64,000 nt of DNA from Fennellomyces sp. T-0311 (taxonomy: Eukaryota; Mucoromycota; Mucoromycetes; Mucorales; Lichtheimiaceae). Both the position numbers and the translations under genes were made by a program. The stretch is from positions 117,579 through 181,578 of the forward strand of contig JALLLT010000060.1 in NCBI GenBank assembly GCA_025266875.1, read 5' to 3'. Below the pieces are notes generated by a model. The model searched no databases. It saw only the letters and a list, made by a program, of their open reading frames with translations, and was not told the origin of the DNA. Positions 31,445 through 42,904 of this stretch are shown piece after piece. Position 1 is the first letter of the stretch. Each line of letters starts with the position of its first letter.

Positions 31445-34400
31445 CTGTCCTGATAGTCATAAAACAAAACCGCTAACTATAAACCGGATCTATCCCAGAA
31501 GATATGAGTGTAACCGTTCCATGGGGGGAGGGACAGCCAACTGACCTTTGCTGAAGTTTACTGATACGTAATCCGGATACCCACCGCATTTCTAACCCTT
31601 TAAACTCAAGACTAAAGAAAATTGTGTGTGTCATTATCTTTTTTTTTTCTACTAGACCAAAGCGCCCTCGCCTGTCGCTTGTACTGATTAAAACTCCTTC
31701 CCCAAAAAGCCAAACTACGGATCCAACCTTATTTAGCACGCGTCTCATTCTCACGCTCTCGAAAAAAAAAAAAGTCCCGGCCCTTGCAGTTTACGAACGC
31801 CTTTTCTCAAGCACGGCAGAATCCGCCGGCCAACCCTTTGGTTGCTTAAGGCAATCAACATTTTTCACATGAAAATGCAGGAAACTTTATATAAAAGGTC
31901 CAACTACTTTGACATGAGTGGCTTCTTTTTCTCTCGCTTTTCGTTTATTCGGTTGCTTGATGCGGACATGTTATGCTTGTATGCGGAGGAGCAAAAAAAA
32001 AGTTGATCGATACTGCTCAATAACACCCCCCAAAAAGTTTTTTCCCGGCCCTTTTTACTTGTTAGTGTATTTAAGAAAGTGGAAGCCGTTCGGGATCCTC
32101 CCCGATACCCTAACTATGGTTTATCCCTACGGTATTTCTGCTTACCAATTAAGTGATGGTGATGTTAGTAAAAGATTATACCCCACACATTATGATATTT
32201 CATCCGACGATAGTAATCCGAGAAAAATATGGGACCGTCATCGATTTGCAAAAAAAAAAAAAAAAAAAAAAAACTAATTTCGATCAAAATGTCGCGATAA
32301 TGTGTTAAAGTTCAAACCACTGCTAAAATGGCAACCAAACCCCCCTTCCTTATCGTGTTTCACCAAACCTTCCCTATAATGGGAAAGCAAACTGGGGGAA
32401 AAAGGGCCGTTCTACACAACTGTACGTTTCAAAATCTTCGGTAGGACACTGAACTCTCTGAAGTTATTTTTAAGACCAATTAGTTCAAATATAGAAAGTG
32501 ACAGCTTGTTATGGTCACTTATATAGCTCACTCCGGCCAAGTAAAACTGATGGGCTGCCTTTATCGCTAATGATGAAATGTCACATATTGCATCTGAAAC
32601 AATTATACATCAAAATACTGTTCAGTCTTCATCATGATAAAATGCACACCTCAGACAGATATGTAATCTAAAAAAAAAAGAGGTGAGTGAGAAGAATTAA
32701 GAAAAGCGACTTCAATGGTAGAAAACTCAGGTGATCATGAGATCTACAGTCGATAAAAAAAGGTTCAGTAGCGTTCACGGACCACCAAAAATCCTCCGTG
32801 AACTTTTTTTTTGCATGAACATTATTGGTACTACACCGTTTAAATTGCTTATCCATTGACTTGTATTCCCCGATGTTAACGAGGGAAAAAGGGTTTCAAA
32901 AAAGACGCATTAGATAGATAGCTAACCCTTTGCCAAAATGAGAGTAAACTTCCGGATTATCAGTAAATGATCTAGTTCAGCTCGTGTAATAGAAGATAAC
33001 AGGTCAAAAATAAGAAAGATCCGAGAATACATTATAATGTCATATCCCATATTTAGGATATGAGAGTAGCACTTTCAATTAGAAACAGTAGAGTTGACAA
33101 CTTGAGAAAATTGCCTCCTTGTCATCAGATATCGCAGCAAATTGGTTATGTCTCTTTGAAAGTCATATGGTTGTATGTGTTTCTGAAATGTATCTCTAAG
33201 TGCAATTTGTGTTCGTGTTAATCACATGTCTCTTAGCACTGCCACACCCAGAAGGCTGAGAATTATATAACCGCCGTCATCAAATGGTGAGCTTAATACT
33301 TGTTCCTTGTGATACCTGCGATTTAGTGCCAAGAGTAAAAAAACGGCTGGGGTTACCGAAATACGAAGGCCGATCCAAAGGTTTTATTTTATTCCTCGTG
33401 CTATATATGAAAGACAAGCCTGTTTTGTATTTAGTTATGAGCTTAAAAAATGTGCTTCTTTAAAGCAGCGCTTCATATATGGATAAAATTAATTGACTAT
33501 CTGTTGTACTTCCTTGCAAACGGTTACTAACACAACGCTGTCATGTTGATTTCAAGTGCTTGCACAAATTTTAGGCACGAAACCGCGAGAAAATAAACAT
33601 ATAGTTTGTTGAAATTCAAGCAGTTATTGCGAATTTCAGGAACACAATTTGGACACGCCATCAATAAAAGAAAATGATGTGTATGAAAGAACGCCTTCCA
33701 TTTTCTTCTGAGAAGAATAATAGTACTACTAGCATTGATGAATCATATGAATAACACACTGTTTTATTTCTTTTTTTTCACGAGTAATCATATGAGTTAC
33801 TCAGCATCGACTTCTTAGAATCTTGTCATCTTCAATGATCGCCATGGATCCTGAGCCGGAGCTTACTGTTTTCTGAATAGTATGTGCTGCAAGGTACTAT
33901 GTTCACTGCATTGCTTCTACCTTGCTGAAGCAGTAACTCGTTCCTTTCATTCGGCGATCCTTCTGCCGGCTTCGTCATACCCGAGAGAAATTATGAAGGT
34001 TGTTTTTTGTATCGATGTCTTCCCGTGATCCATTGTTGATATCGTATATGAATAAACAAAGCATTGTTATGGTATAGAGTTTACTCATCACTGTATAAGC
34101 AGCTTATTTCGGTTTTTAAAGTAAAAAGCCACATGCAACTAGCGTGGTGACAATATTTCGGTAGCGTCGGCATTGCATATAATTAGAATCTTTTAAAGCA
34201 TTTTTCAGGCGTCGAAGCATTAGCAACCAGTAAGGGTTACCGCATATGCAACAGTGTCCATAAAAGGCGCGGGGCGTGGCCCGATCCTTTTAAATTCGGT
34301 CGAACGATAGCGTCATCACTATAGCATTATCTTCCTTCTTTCTGTCTGTTATGACATAATCATGTTTGGAGTTGTTGTCGTCAAGTAGCATTTATTATGC

Positions 34401-34797
34401 ATCCGTTATTATCATTGAATTGACCTGTTGTAATGTATTTCAATGAAGATTGTTTTAATCCGTAACATACCGAATGTCAATGCGTTCATTTGGACCGAGG
34501 AGAAAAACAGGAAGGTTACCATTCTCAATATTACCAGGTGTCGAGGCACACGTATGATGTTATTAAAGGTTTTCTCTGGTCCCTGCATTTTGTGCTATCG
34601 GCTGAATCGGATGATACCGCAAGATGATAGGTTAAACTCATTATGTAGACGGACTGACATTTATTCCAGTCCCTTCCAATAGATACAAACAAACCCACAT
34701 ACCCGTTGGCATAATAACCTTCACGATGAGATCACTTGGCTTCCGAAGAAAATAATATCGACATTGAATAACGGCATAATATTATTCTTCAACTCAG
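31445..34797. other. Long AT-rich gene-free stretch
   Basis: About 3.3 kb without a supported gene. It contains a 24-nt poly-A run (32250-32273), several poly-T tracts and only short, unrelated open frames. No tRNA-like B box, transposase remnant or tandem array was seen by eye. It ends at the promoter of a secreted Cys-rich gene. Confidence 0.5.
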
Positions 34798-34805
34798 TAT
34801 ATAAG
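34798..34805 (+). promoter_or_regulatory. TATA box of secreted protein C
   Basis: TATATAAG 67-74 bp upstream of the ATG at 34872; the same octamer precedes the copy at 37253. Confidence 0.55.
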
Positions 34806-34871
34806 CCTTTCCTATTTCTCGTAAACTTCTGCATTACACTCATCCTCACTCTTTTTCTCAAGCAAATCAAG

Positions 34872-35168
34872 ATGGTTCAAGCTGGTCTCTTCTCACTTAT
34901 TGGTGCTGGTCTCATCATGTTCGTTTCCAACGCAAGTGCTCAATGGGCCAGCGTCAATAACAAGGAGCGTACTTTCTATTGCGAGAACTTCCCCGAAGCT
35001 ACGGATCGTACCAAAGAATGTTGCCACACGATTGAAGAAGCGGAAGTGTGGCTCAGGGGCAACCTGACGTACTGCCTTGTCCCTGCACCTGCAGCTCCCC
35101 TGGCTGAGCTGGATCTCTTTGCGTACGCATGCTGCGCCGTTCCGGATTTTAACAAGGATGACCACTAA
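34872..35168 (+). CDS. Small secreted Cys-rich protein C (C-CC-C-CC family)
   Basis: 98-aa intronless precursor from MVQAGLFSLI. The signal peptide covers about residues 1-23 (LIGAGLIMFVSNASA), with mature start QWASVNNKERTF. Core cysteines: C-x12-CC-x16-C-x18-CC, and no C-terminal Cys tail. An in-frame upstream ATG at 34764 would place the start before the TATA box and is rejected. The most divergent of the five family members, sharing only the cysteine framework and the MVQ start with the 35511 and 36906 products. Secretion is inferred; role unknown. Confidence 0.75.
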   Translation: MVQAGLFSLIGAGLIMFVSNASAQWASVNNKERTFYCENFPEATDRTKECCHTIEEAEVWLRGNLTYCLVPAPAAPLAELDLFAYACCAVPDFNKDDH

Positions 35169-35444
35169 AAGGGTCTTTAGCTATTAACCTGTTGAGCGCA
35201 AACATAATTCAATAAATTACCTACCTTTGCAATCAGGATATAGATGTAATTGATCTCTTATGATATATCTTAAGAATGCTTGCTATTTAATGTTGAACTT
35301 TTTGTTAGTAGATTCCGGATGCATTGTTAAATGGCGTTACCTGCGAGCGGGCGTTTATGTGCAGTGAATACTACTTTGACTCTTATGTACGTATATCTGG
35401 AAACCCCCTCGAATTATTACAGAGATCATAAGGGAACCACAGAG

Positions 35445-35452
35445 TACATAAG
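35445..35452 (+). promoter_or_regulatory. Altered TATA element of secreted protein D
   Basis: TACATAAG at the position where the inverted duplicate (gene E) has TATATAAG; flanking promoter sequence is otherwise conserved between the copies. One T-to-C change weakens the box. Confidence 0.5.
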
Positions 35453-35510
35453 CTCGGTTCTCGACGGCTCATTGAATTCTCCATCTCGTACTCTGCTCTT
35501 TCACATCACT

Positions 35511-35855
35511 ATGGTCCAGCTTAACTTCTTTGCCACGACAGGACTGGTCACAGTCCTCGCTTTTCTTCACAAGGTCCAGGCACTACCGGGCGTTGGCTTC
35601 AATCTTAACGATCAGCAATTGTATGTTATTTGTCCTCTGGAAGAGACCGGAAGAGGCGACACTGCTACATGCTGCGCAGAGATGAAGGGTGCCATGGCGG
35701 TTGGACAAGGAGTCGATGTCAACTGCCAGATCCCTGTAGTGGACCTTTTGGCGGATCTCCCAGGCGTTGTTAACTATCTCGCATGTTGTACCAGTAGTGT
35801 TAAACAGACACACGGTAACGGTGGATCATGTTATGAGCTTGAAGAAGACCCATAA
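35511..35855 (+). CDS. Small secreted Cys-rich protein D (C-CC-C-CC family)
   Basis: 114-aa intronless precursor. Signal peptide in MVQLNFFATTGLVTVLAFLH, then VQALPGVGFNLNDQQ. Core: C-x12-CC-x16-C-x19-CC, with IPVVDLLADLPGVVNYLACC between the last cysteines. An extra Cys sits near the C-terminus (SCYELEEDP). A longer in-frame start (35331) is rejected because it would translate the TATA-bearing promoter. Nearly identical in sequence and promoter to the opposite-strand copy at 36906-37253, about 1 kb away tail to tail. A polyadenylation-type AATAAA follows about 45 bp after the stop. Confidence 0.82.
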   Translation: MVQLNFFATTGLVTVLAFLHKVQALPGVGFNLNDQQLYVICPLEETGRGDTATCCAEMKGAMAVGQGVDVNCQIPVVDLLADLPGVVNYLACCTSSVKQTHGNGGSCYELEEDP

Positions 35856-36905
35856 ATTTACTTTTTATATTTACGACGTACGAAATTTTTTAGTATTTTA
35901 AATAAATATAGTCTTTAGTACGTAATATTGTTGATTGTTTATATTCTGGAGTCCTAAATGCCCTGACTACCAAGTGTTGTATTATAATATGCAATAGATT
36001 GATCAATGATAAGGACTTTTGCCGCCTATTACTCTTACCGTGATCTACGGTTTAAATCATTAGTACATTTTGTATCTCTTCACTTACATATCAAATCGTA
36101 AGATTAGGATGCAAAATAATACAGTATCAATCTTGCAACATTCTACTAATAGAAATATCATGGGCTATCCGAAAGACATACTTTTCCGAAAATTCGCACT
36201 AGTAAGCATTATCGCTGCAGAGAATGCTGTAGAGAAATCAGGTGCTATGGGGAAGAGTTGATTTAAGTCAAGTTTTATGTAGGCACGTCTGTGCGCCATG
36301 ACCTTTCAATACTTAATTTAGGCAGAAGAGTATACTACTTTGATGGTGCCTGGCTACATAATTCTTTTAAAAATCGGCAGAAAGGAGTTGCGAAAATAGA
36401 TTGGCGTTTCAGCTACTCAAGAAATGATATTTCTTTTAGTTTAGCTATGTACGTAACGGGACAATTGATATTTCACTGCGTTGGTCATGTAAGTCATTGT
36501 TTTATATCCTGACAACTGCAGCTAGTACCATAGAACGGCGCTTCCTGCAGCGATGATCACCGTTTACGATTTTCCGATAAGTTTTTTCCAGATCGCCCAG
36601 GAGTTTTTTGTCGACAAAATATTGTACGATCATACTATTTTTTTTATATTGTTCTTTCAAATTACTATGTAATTGTAGAATTGCGAAAATATCAGTCAGC
36701 AGAAAGTCATGGTAGCAGTAAATATGGAGAAGGAAGGATACATTTTTTATCACTGATCGACCTATTACATGCGTATCAGCCACCTACGCAGTTTTAACAC
36801 GGTAACAATTGTAATTTGCAAAAATATACGAAGCCAACAAGTGGCAGTCATTTATTTTATAGATGTCGTATATAGAGTCATTATATAATAGAGAAATAAG
36901 TAGCT
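35856..36905. other. Spacer between convergent secreted proteins D and E
   Basis: AT-rich 1.05 kb between the two arms of the inverted duplication. Short open frames (for example 36070-36261 plus, 36502-36783 minus) show no recognisable features. Confidence 0.45.
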
Positions 36906-37253
36906 TTATGGATCCTTTTCAACCTCGGGAGGACACATCGGTGTATCAGTAGGTGGTTTCTTCTCGCTAGTGGCACAGCATGCCAGATAGTCCACGACGC
37001 CTGGGAGATCCGCCAGGAGGTCCACCATAGGAATCTGGCAGTTGGTATCTGCTCCTTGTCCAAGCGGAATTGCACCCTTCATTCTTGTACAGCAAGTAGC
37101 AGTGTCGCCTCTTCCGGTCTCTTCCAGAGGACAAATAACATACAATTGCTGGTCGTTAAGATTGAAGCCAACGCCCGGTAGTGCCTGGACCTTGTGAAGA
37201 AAAGCGAGGAGTGTGACCAATCCTGTCGTGACAAAGAAGTTAAGCTGGACCAT
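36906..37253 (-). CDS. Small secreted Cys-rich protein E (C-CC-C-CC family)
   Basis: 115-aa intronless precursor, the inverted duplicate of 35511-35855. Signal peptide in MVQLNFFVTTGLVTLLAFLH, then VQALPGVGFNLNDQQ. Core: C-x12-CC-x16-C-x19-CC. The C-terminus differs from copy D (KKPPTDTPMCPPEVEKDP). The ATG at 37253 follows a TATA box (37312-37319) by about 60 bp. An open frame extends upstream to 37535 but begins with a non-ATG codon and crosses the promoter. Divergence between D and E falls mainly in the tail and at a few core residues. Confidence 0.82.
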   Translation of the reverse strand: MVQLNFFVTTGLVTLLAFLHKVQALPGVGFNLNDQQLYVICPLEETGRGDTATCCTRMKGAIPLGQGADTNCQIPMVDLLADLPGVVDYLACCATSEKKPPTDTPMCPPEVEKDP

Positions 37254-37311
37254 AGCGATGTGAAAGAGCAGAGTATGAGATGGAGTATTCGATGAGGCGT
37301 CGAGAACCGAC

Positions 37312-37319
37312 CTTATATA
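37312..37319 (-). promoter_or_regulatory. TATA box of secreted protein E
   Basis: TATATAAG on the minus strand, 59-66 bp upstream of the ATG at 37253. Confidence 0.55.
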
Positions 37320-37641
37320 CTCTGTCGTTTTCTTATAATTTTTGCTAAAATTCAAGGGGCTGTCCAAGTATATGTAGGAGTCAAAGTATTGTGTATCAGT
37401 ACCCGGTCGTAGATATAAGCACCACTTGATTATACGCCATAATGCTACTAAAGGAGCAATAGCCAGCCCAAAATAACTAAATGCCTTTACTATGGATACT
37501 ACAAGAAAACAATTATGTTTAGTTCCTGCTTTCAATGGTAGCTTATTAAATTATTACCACTTTTAACAGGCAAGTAAGTGGGTAAAGCTCTTTTCAGTGC
37601 TCGTTCTAGTCAAATTCCAGAACGGCGCAACAATGGGGGAA

Positions 37642-37690
37642 TCAGAAACTCAAATCAACAAACCATACTCTAGTTGATTTGAATTTCTGA
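37642..37690. repeat. Inverted repeat (18-bp arms, 13-bp loop)
   Basis: Left arm 37642-37659 and right arm 37673-37690 pair over 18 bp with one mismatch (left TCAGAAACTCAAATCAAC). G-rich and C-rich flanks (GGGGGA before, CCCCCC after) may extend the stem imperfectly. Not next to a stop codon, so a terminator role is unsupported; a small foldback element is possible. Confidence 0.7.
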
Positions 37691-38851
37691 AACCCCCCTA
37701 TACAAATGCAAGGATTGAGAGAAACTGCAGGGGCAAAGACGAGGCAGTACGCCAATTAAGCTCTCTGCCACAACTGTGCTTCTTTGGGTGAGTGGCACTA
37801 TTCATCTGTAGTACAATTGGTGGCTTACTTTCAACCGTATATGCAAGCAAAGCAGGACGAATAATATTTGACGAGATATTTCAGGTAGCCGGGATTGTCT
37901 ATCCTGTCACCTGATAGTATCTTAAATGAACAAATGGCTCTTATAGCAAGCAAGTAAAACCGGTAAATGCAGTGTGGTTATAATATGTAGATAAGGACAT
38001 CAAAAGCGACTTTGTTCGGCACTTCTGCATGAATGTTGATATTGCCGTGATCAGTGTGCGAGAAAGCACAGCTTAATTGGCTATTACATACTTTTGATAG
38101 CTCGGCGAACAAACCAAACTTGAACGGCATGTAAGCAGCAGAGACTCGAGTTCTAAGAGGATACTATTCCCTCTGAACATGCACGTGTATGTACTCTACC
38201 ACAACAGCTGGTTAGCACTTCAAACTGGACACCTATTCGAATATGCGACATCATACTATAGCACTGCGCGCTTTTGCACCATAAGTAACACGGGCGTGTC
38301 TCGAAAGAGCACGCGGACCTGCTGAATAGCCATTGTTTACAGTAAGTATACAGCGGTGATAAGCTACCTAAGCGGGACTCCATGTCCTCTATTGTTGACA
38401 GGAGAAATATATGAAACTAGGCAACTGTGCTCTCATCTGTCGATGTGTGCTACACTACGATACTGCCAATCTACGACTGACTTACATGACACTGCGCTGT
38501 TTGTTACGAAATTGGCGGGGGTTGAAGAAAGCGAGTCGATCGAGTTGCAACGCTGAGCCAAAACTGCTTCAGTACGTCCCAATCCCAGTGTCAAATTAAT
38601 GAGCAGCGCCAACACACCATCTACCCAAGTAATCAGGAGTCCAAATCAATTAACATTTAGAGAAAGCAACGAAAATCCGACAACCGATGACAACGGTAAG
38701 ATCGTGGGGTGACGAGCTTTACACAAAACTTTTTTTTTCTCTGCTCTGTTTTATAACATGCTTGGCTTTTCTTCTCTTCTGAAAGCTTCCGTCCCACTTT
38801 CAAAAAACGACAAGAACGTAATCGCGCCAAGACTGCTACTCCCACGACCCA

Positions 38852-40291
38852 ATGTCCCGATCCAAAACGCAGAGGGCTGCACCCAAGAGGCCAACGCTGA
38901 ACGTACGGTTACACGAGAAATTGGATAGTACAATTAATTCATGTAGAACACAGGCTGTGTCCCGTCTCCCAAAAAGCAACCTGCCGAAACGAGGAAACGG
39001 AAGCATTCGATAGAACCCGACCATGAATACGACGTCAAGGTTCCCAAGGTAAGAGCTCCCGGTCTGTGCTTTATATAACCGGTCATTCACACGCCCCGCA
39101 GTCCGAAGAACGCCCACGGCGAGCCACGAGCCCATCGCTACAAGACACTTCGGTGGAGCGGCCACGGAATGTGGAAAAGATCGTTTACGGTCGCTATCAG
39201 ATCGGCACGTGGTACTACGCACCCTACCCAAGCGAGTATGGCGAGAAGGTCGACGAGCTGTTTATCTGCGAACATTGCTTAAAATACACTGTGCAAGACG
39301 CCCAGATGCGTGCACACAAGGCAAGTAAGCGAGACCCTGTGGCTGGCATGGTGTCATGGCACCGCTCACACAGTGCCTCTGTAGTTGCACTGCAAGAAAC
39401 GGAAGCCACCGGGACAAGTGATCTACCAGCAAGGCAACATCAAGATATACGAGATCGACGGCCGGGAACACAAAGTAAAGTTAGAAAGATACAGCGAAAT
39501 ACAGACTATTTTATCGCTCACTGCTTCGGAAGCTTTACTGCCAAAATCTCTGTCTGATGTCGAAACTGTTTCTGGAAACCAAAACCCTCTACTATGATGT
39601 CGAAGGCTTCAAATTCTATGTACTGACTGAGCAAGACCGCACGCTGGATCTTTTCGTAGGCTACTTCTCAAAGGTACGGCACTCTCACTCGCAATGCACC
39701 CGCGTTCCTGACAAAAGTGCCCTCCCAGGAAAAAATATCGTATGACAACTACAACCTGGCATGCATCATGGTACTACCACCGCAGCAGCGCAAAGGATAC
39801 GGCCGGCTTCTAATAGAATTGAGTGAGGATAATAGCGTGTGTGGGAGGCGAGGCTGTGCAAAGCACTAAACAGTTTTGCCATTTCAGGTTACGAGCTATC
39901 CCGGCATGAAGGGGTCATTGGATCGCCGGAAAAGCCGCTTTCAACACTAGGTGCTCTGGGCTATCGGTCGTATTGGGCATCGTCTCTGATTGCGAACCTT
40001 CGCGACTTCCGTGGCAGGTTAACCATCCAGGAGCTGAGCAGGCGAACCTGTATCCACACCGACGATGTGATCGACACGCTGTCATGGTTGGGTATGTTAA
40101 AATATCGGAACAAAGACTTGGTAGAAACAGACAATGTCCAGCATGGTGCTGTGCAGGTGCATATTACGAGCGATATGCTGGAAAGTGCTATAGCAGAGCA
40201 TCATCTGAGACTCACAAATAAGCTTGACCCCACTCTCATACGCTGGAAGTATATCAATGGTCTAAAAGAGAAACTCCCAAGTCAACGATAA
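38852..40291 (+). CDS. MYST-family histone acetyltransferase
   Basis: Seven exons (38852-38902, 38947-39048, 39102-39320, 39385-39474, 39533-39673, 39729-39822, 39888-40291) give 366 aa exactly. The MYST domain is complete: [16 protein letters not shown], the C2HC zinc finger (ICEHC...H...C), [45 protein letters not shown], catalytic Cys in [12 protein letters not shown], the acetyl-CoA loop [17 protein letters not shown] and catalytic Glu in [11 protein letters not shown]. The short, basic N-terminus (about 85 aa) has no chromo-barrel or PHD domain, so it is closer in layout to Sas2-type than to Esa1 or Sas3. The exon 3/4 junction uses a GC donor (39321), needed to keep the finger's His-x-x-x-Cys spacing. 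Targets are probably lysines of histone H4; not provable here. Confidence 0.93.
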
Positions 40292-41905
40292 TAAAACATG
40301 ACTCTCCAACAGCTTATGATGTTTATTTGTGTACGGCATCCATGAACTACTACCATCCTGAAGCAAAGTAGTGCGTTTCATGTTCGCTTTTATCGTTCTT
40401 ATCTTCGCTCTCTACTTACTCTTTCAGTTCTGCTATTTTTTCATTATACCGTATGGTTTACTCGTGAGTATTAGCAGTATAACTTGAACATCCTACCTAT
40501 GGCATGAAATGGAAAGCTAAGCAGTGCGTTGAAGCATGGAGGAAGACGCTTATCGGATACATCCAAGACAGAACTTTTATTAAGCATATGAATCGTATGC
40601 ATCAGAAGAACGCCCATATGCTTCAAAAGAAAGTGAGCATGTCTACGATATCCTCACCAGGCCCTCCAGAAGACGCAAGCACAACGAACATGAAATCTCC
40701 ATAACGGAAAGAATTTGGAAGAGTGGAGTTCCACTCTACTCACTGAAAGTACCACTACTAATTGACACCTTATTTATTGAAGTAAATAGTACCATGTAAG
40801 CTCACATGACTCCCAGAGGAAAGTTGAGTATCACCAGTACAATCACAGCGCGATTATCATATAAGTTTTAGGGTTCAATGGTGAAATAGGATCGATGTGT
40901 TTCCTCCAGCTTTAGTATATATTTTCAGGAGCGTTCGTGTCAGTCCAAAGTACGTAAGTTACGCGATATGTACTGCCGGGAATACAATCTTACTACCACC
41001 CGAAGTGGTACAATAGCGCTACGTATAGTTGCTTTTTATCAGAAAAGATAATGGCCAGGGCTCTGGACGGTCGTACCTATGGACCAAATCGGAAGCTTAA
41101 GGTGTACGAATCAAAGTAGCGTTCCCCCTGATAGAATTTCTAAGGTTGGATATGGCATTACCATGGTGACTAAAGTATGGAGAATTTTAGCTTTACGCTG
41201 AGAGAATGGCAAAATACTGCAACGTTATAGTTAATTGTAACCGACTCTATTTACCCATCTGGACCGGGGGTTAGATGGTTGGATAGCATAGTCCAACCCC
41301 ACATGTCATGTTAACACTACAACATTACACTAGGAAGTTAATACATAAATACATCGCTTTTTGGAAAAGCGACAGAGTGTGTCCATAATGGGTAAAGAAA
41401 TTGATCTTCCAGGGATGGTACAATGATGCCGTTTTGGAATTTTATTTTTGGTATGGGTTCATTCGAAATATACATTTGGGGAAGATTGATAAAGGATTAT
41501 GCAAGTGAACATAAAACGTCTATTTTTCCTTTCTAGCAATGACTTCGACGAGACGCACGTTCCATTTTGAGCATACAAGCTACCAGCATGATAATCTGGG
41601 AAAAGCATATAAGCTCGAACTCAAATAGTAGAAGTCAAAATCCGTATCTTATGTATACATAAAACCATGTTTACGAAGAAGAGCTTTGAATTCTCAGACA
41701 TTCCCGATCCTCCGGCAAAACAGCTATAATCACTGGTAGTAACGCCGGCGTATGCACTATATTAACATGAGCCCAGGAGGATAAATAATTATACAGTAAC
41801 TTTTAGATTGGCAAAATATGTGCAATTGAAATGGCACGAAGGAATTGCCGTGTGTGAGTATCATATTACTTAAGCTTCGGTATAGTAGCTGAGTGTACTT
41901 TGTAG
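40292..41905. other. AT-rich intergenic region
   Basis: Between the MYST gene and the dehydrogenase pseudogene. Apart from the short frame at 40504, nothing is supported; no N-terminal exon of the dehydrogenase is recognisable. Confidence 0.45.
40504..40704 (+). CDS. Possible short protein, unrecognised
   Basis: 66 codons, basic and Met-rich (MNRMHQKNAHMLQKKVSM), ending STTNMKSP. Composition looks coding but there is no family match or splice context. It may be an exon fragment. Confidence 0.2.
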   Translation: MKWKAKQCVEAWRKTLIGYIQDRTFIKHMNRMHQKNAHMLQKKVSMSTISSPGPPEDASTTNMKSP

Positions 41906-42904
41906 CACCATCGCCGGTCGAAGTCCAGATAAAGAAGCTGCAGTCGCCGATATCAAGAAAATTGCTGGAAATGACAAGGTCGAATTTCTGAAGCTAAACC
42001 TGCTTTCTCTTGCATCGGTCCAAGCTTTTGCCGAGGACTTCATATCCAAGAATGGCGAGCTTCATATTCTTTTGAATAACACAGGTGTGATGATGTGTCC
42101 ATACGAACTTTCGGAGGACGGTATGATAAGAATGACATGTTAAAGGCAATGCTCACTTATACAGTCATTATTATTGTTTAGGTCCGGAAACCCATTTTGC
42201 GACAAATCATGTCTCCCATTTTTATTTGACTATGCTATTACTTTCTCTGTTAGAGAAGTCAACATCGAGCTGTATTATAAATGTTACTTCCAAGCTCCAC
42301 ATGTTAACGTCTGTCAAAGCCCTCAATGTGGAGAAAGTAAACGACGAAAAAAATATGACAAGTTGTTTCACTATTGCTTGACCAAGGTAAAGGGAATGAC
42401 CCTGTCTATAGCAACTGTTTTTCATAAATGATGACTTTCATTAGGCTTATAACATTATGTTTACTCGTGAACTCGCTAAACGCTAGGAAGCCAAGGGAAT
42501 TAAAAATGTGAGTAACTTGGTTACCTAACTAATAAATCCCATCTAACAACTGTTTCAAAACAAATAGGTATACGTCAACGTCGCACACCCTGGAATCGTG
42601 CGTAGTGATCTCCTCCGACATGCACTTGAGAAGGAAACCTTAGTAAAGAGATATTCGGAGGATTTGATATCGATATCTACGAAAGATGGAGCACGAACAT
42701 CGTTGTATTTGGCAACAAGCCCGGAGGTGGAAAGCAAGGATATCAGGGGCGAATACTATGTAGGTACATTGGACACAATTTAAAAAAATTTTCTTAATGA
42801 GTACTCGTGGATAGGTTCCTTTCGGAAAGGCTGGCTGCCCAAATCCTTATTCATCCTCAGATAAAAATGCTGCTCGTCTGTGGGCATTACTGAAAACCTT
42901 TTAA
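41906..42904 (+). pseudogene. Short-chain dehydrogenase (retinol-dehydrogenase-like) pseudogene
   Basis: Ordered fragments of an SDR remain: IAGRSPDKEAAVADIKKIAG, FLKLNLLSLASVQAFAEDFI, LHILLNNTGVMMCPYELSED (usually NNAGVM), THFATNHVSHFYLTML, LLEKSTSSCIINVTSKLH, YNIMFTRELAKR, VYVNVAHPGIVRSDLLRH and a final VPFGKAGCPNPYSSSDKNAA that ends at 42904. GT-AG introns between fragments are still readable. Lesions: no N-terminal exon with the TGxxxGIG cofactor motif is found upstream, a frameshift falls in an A7 run at 42347-42353 just before the Tyr-x-x-x-Lys region, and an in-frame TAG lies at 42484-42486. Recently decayed or misassembled; a functional enzyme is unlikely. Confidence 0.82.

Larger units (their letters stand above)
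37254..38851. other. Intergenic region upstream of the MYST gene
   Basis: Holds the promoter of secreted protein E and, at its right end, that of the MYST gene. No coding sequence supported apart from the inverted repeat noted separately. Confidence 0.45.

Noticed and set aside
31445..34797. tRNA, rRNA or CRISPR-like structures in the gene-poor stretch
   Set aside because: No B-box-like GGTTCGANTCC, rRNA segment or spaced direct repeats seen by eye; a covariance search would be decisive.
37254..37535. N-terminal extension of secreted protein E
   Set aside because: It begins with a non-ATG codon and would translate the TATA-bearing promoter that is conserved as non-coding in the duplicate.
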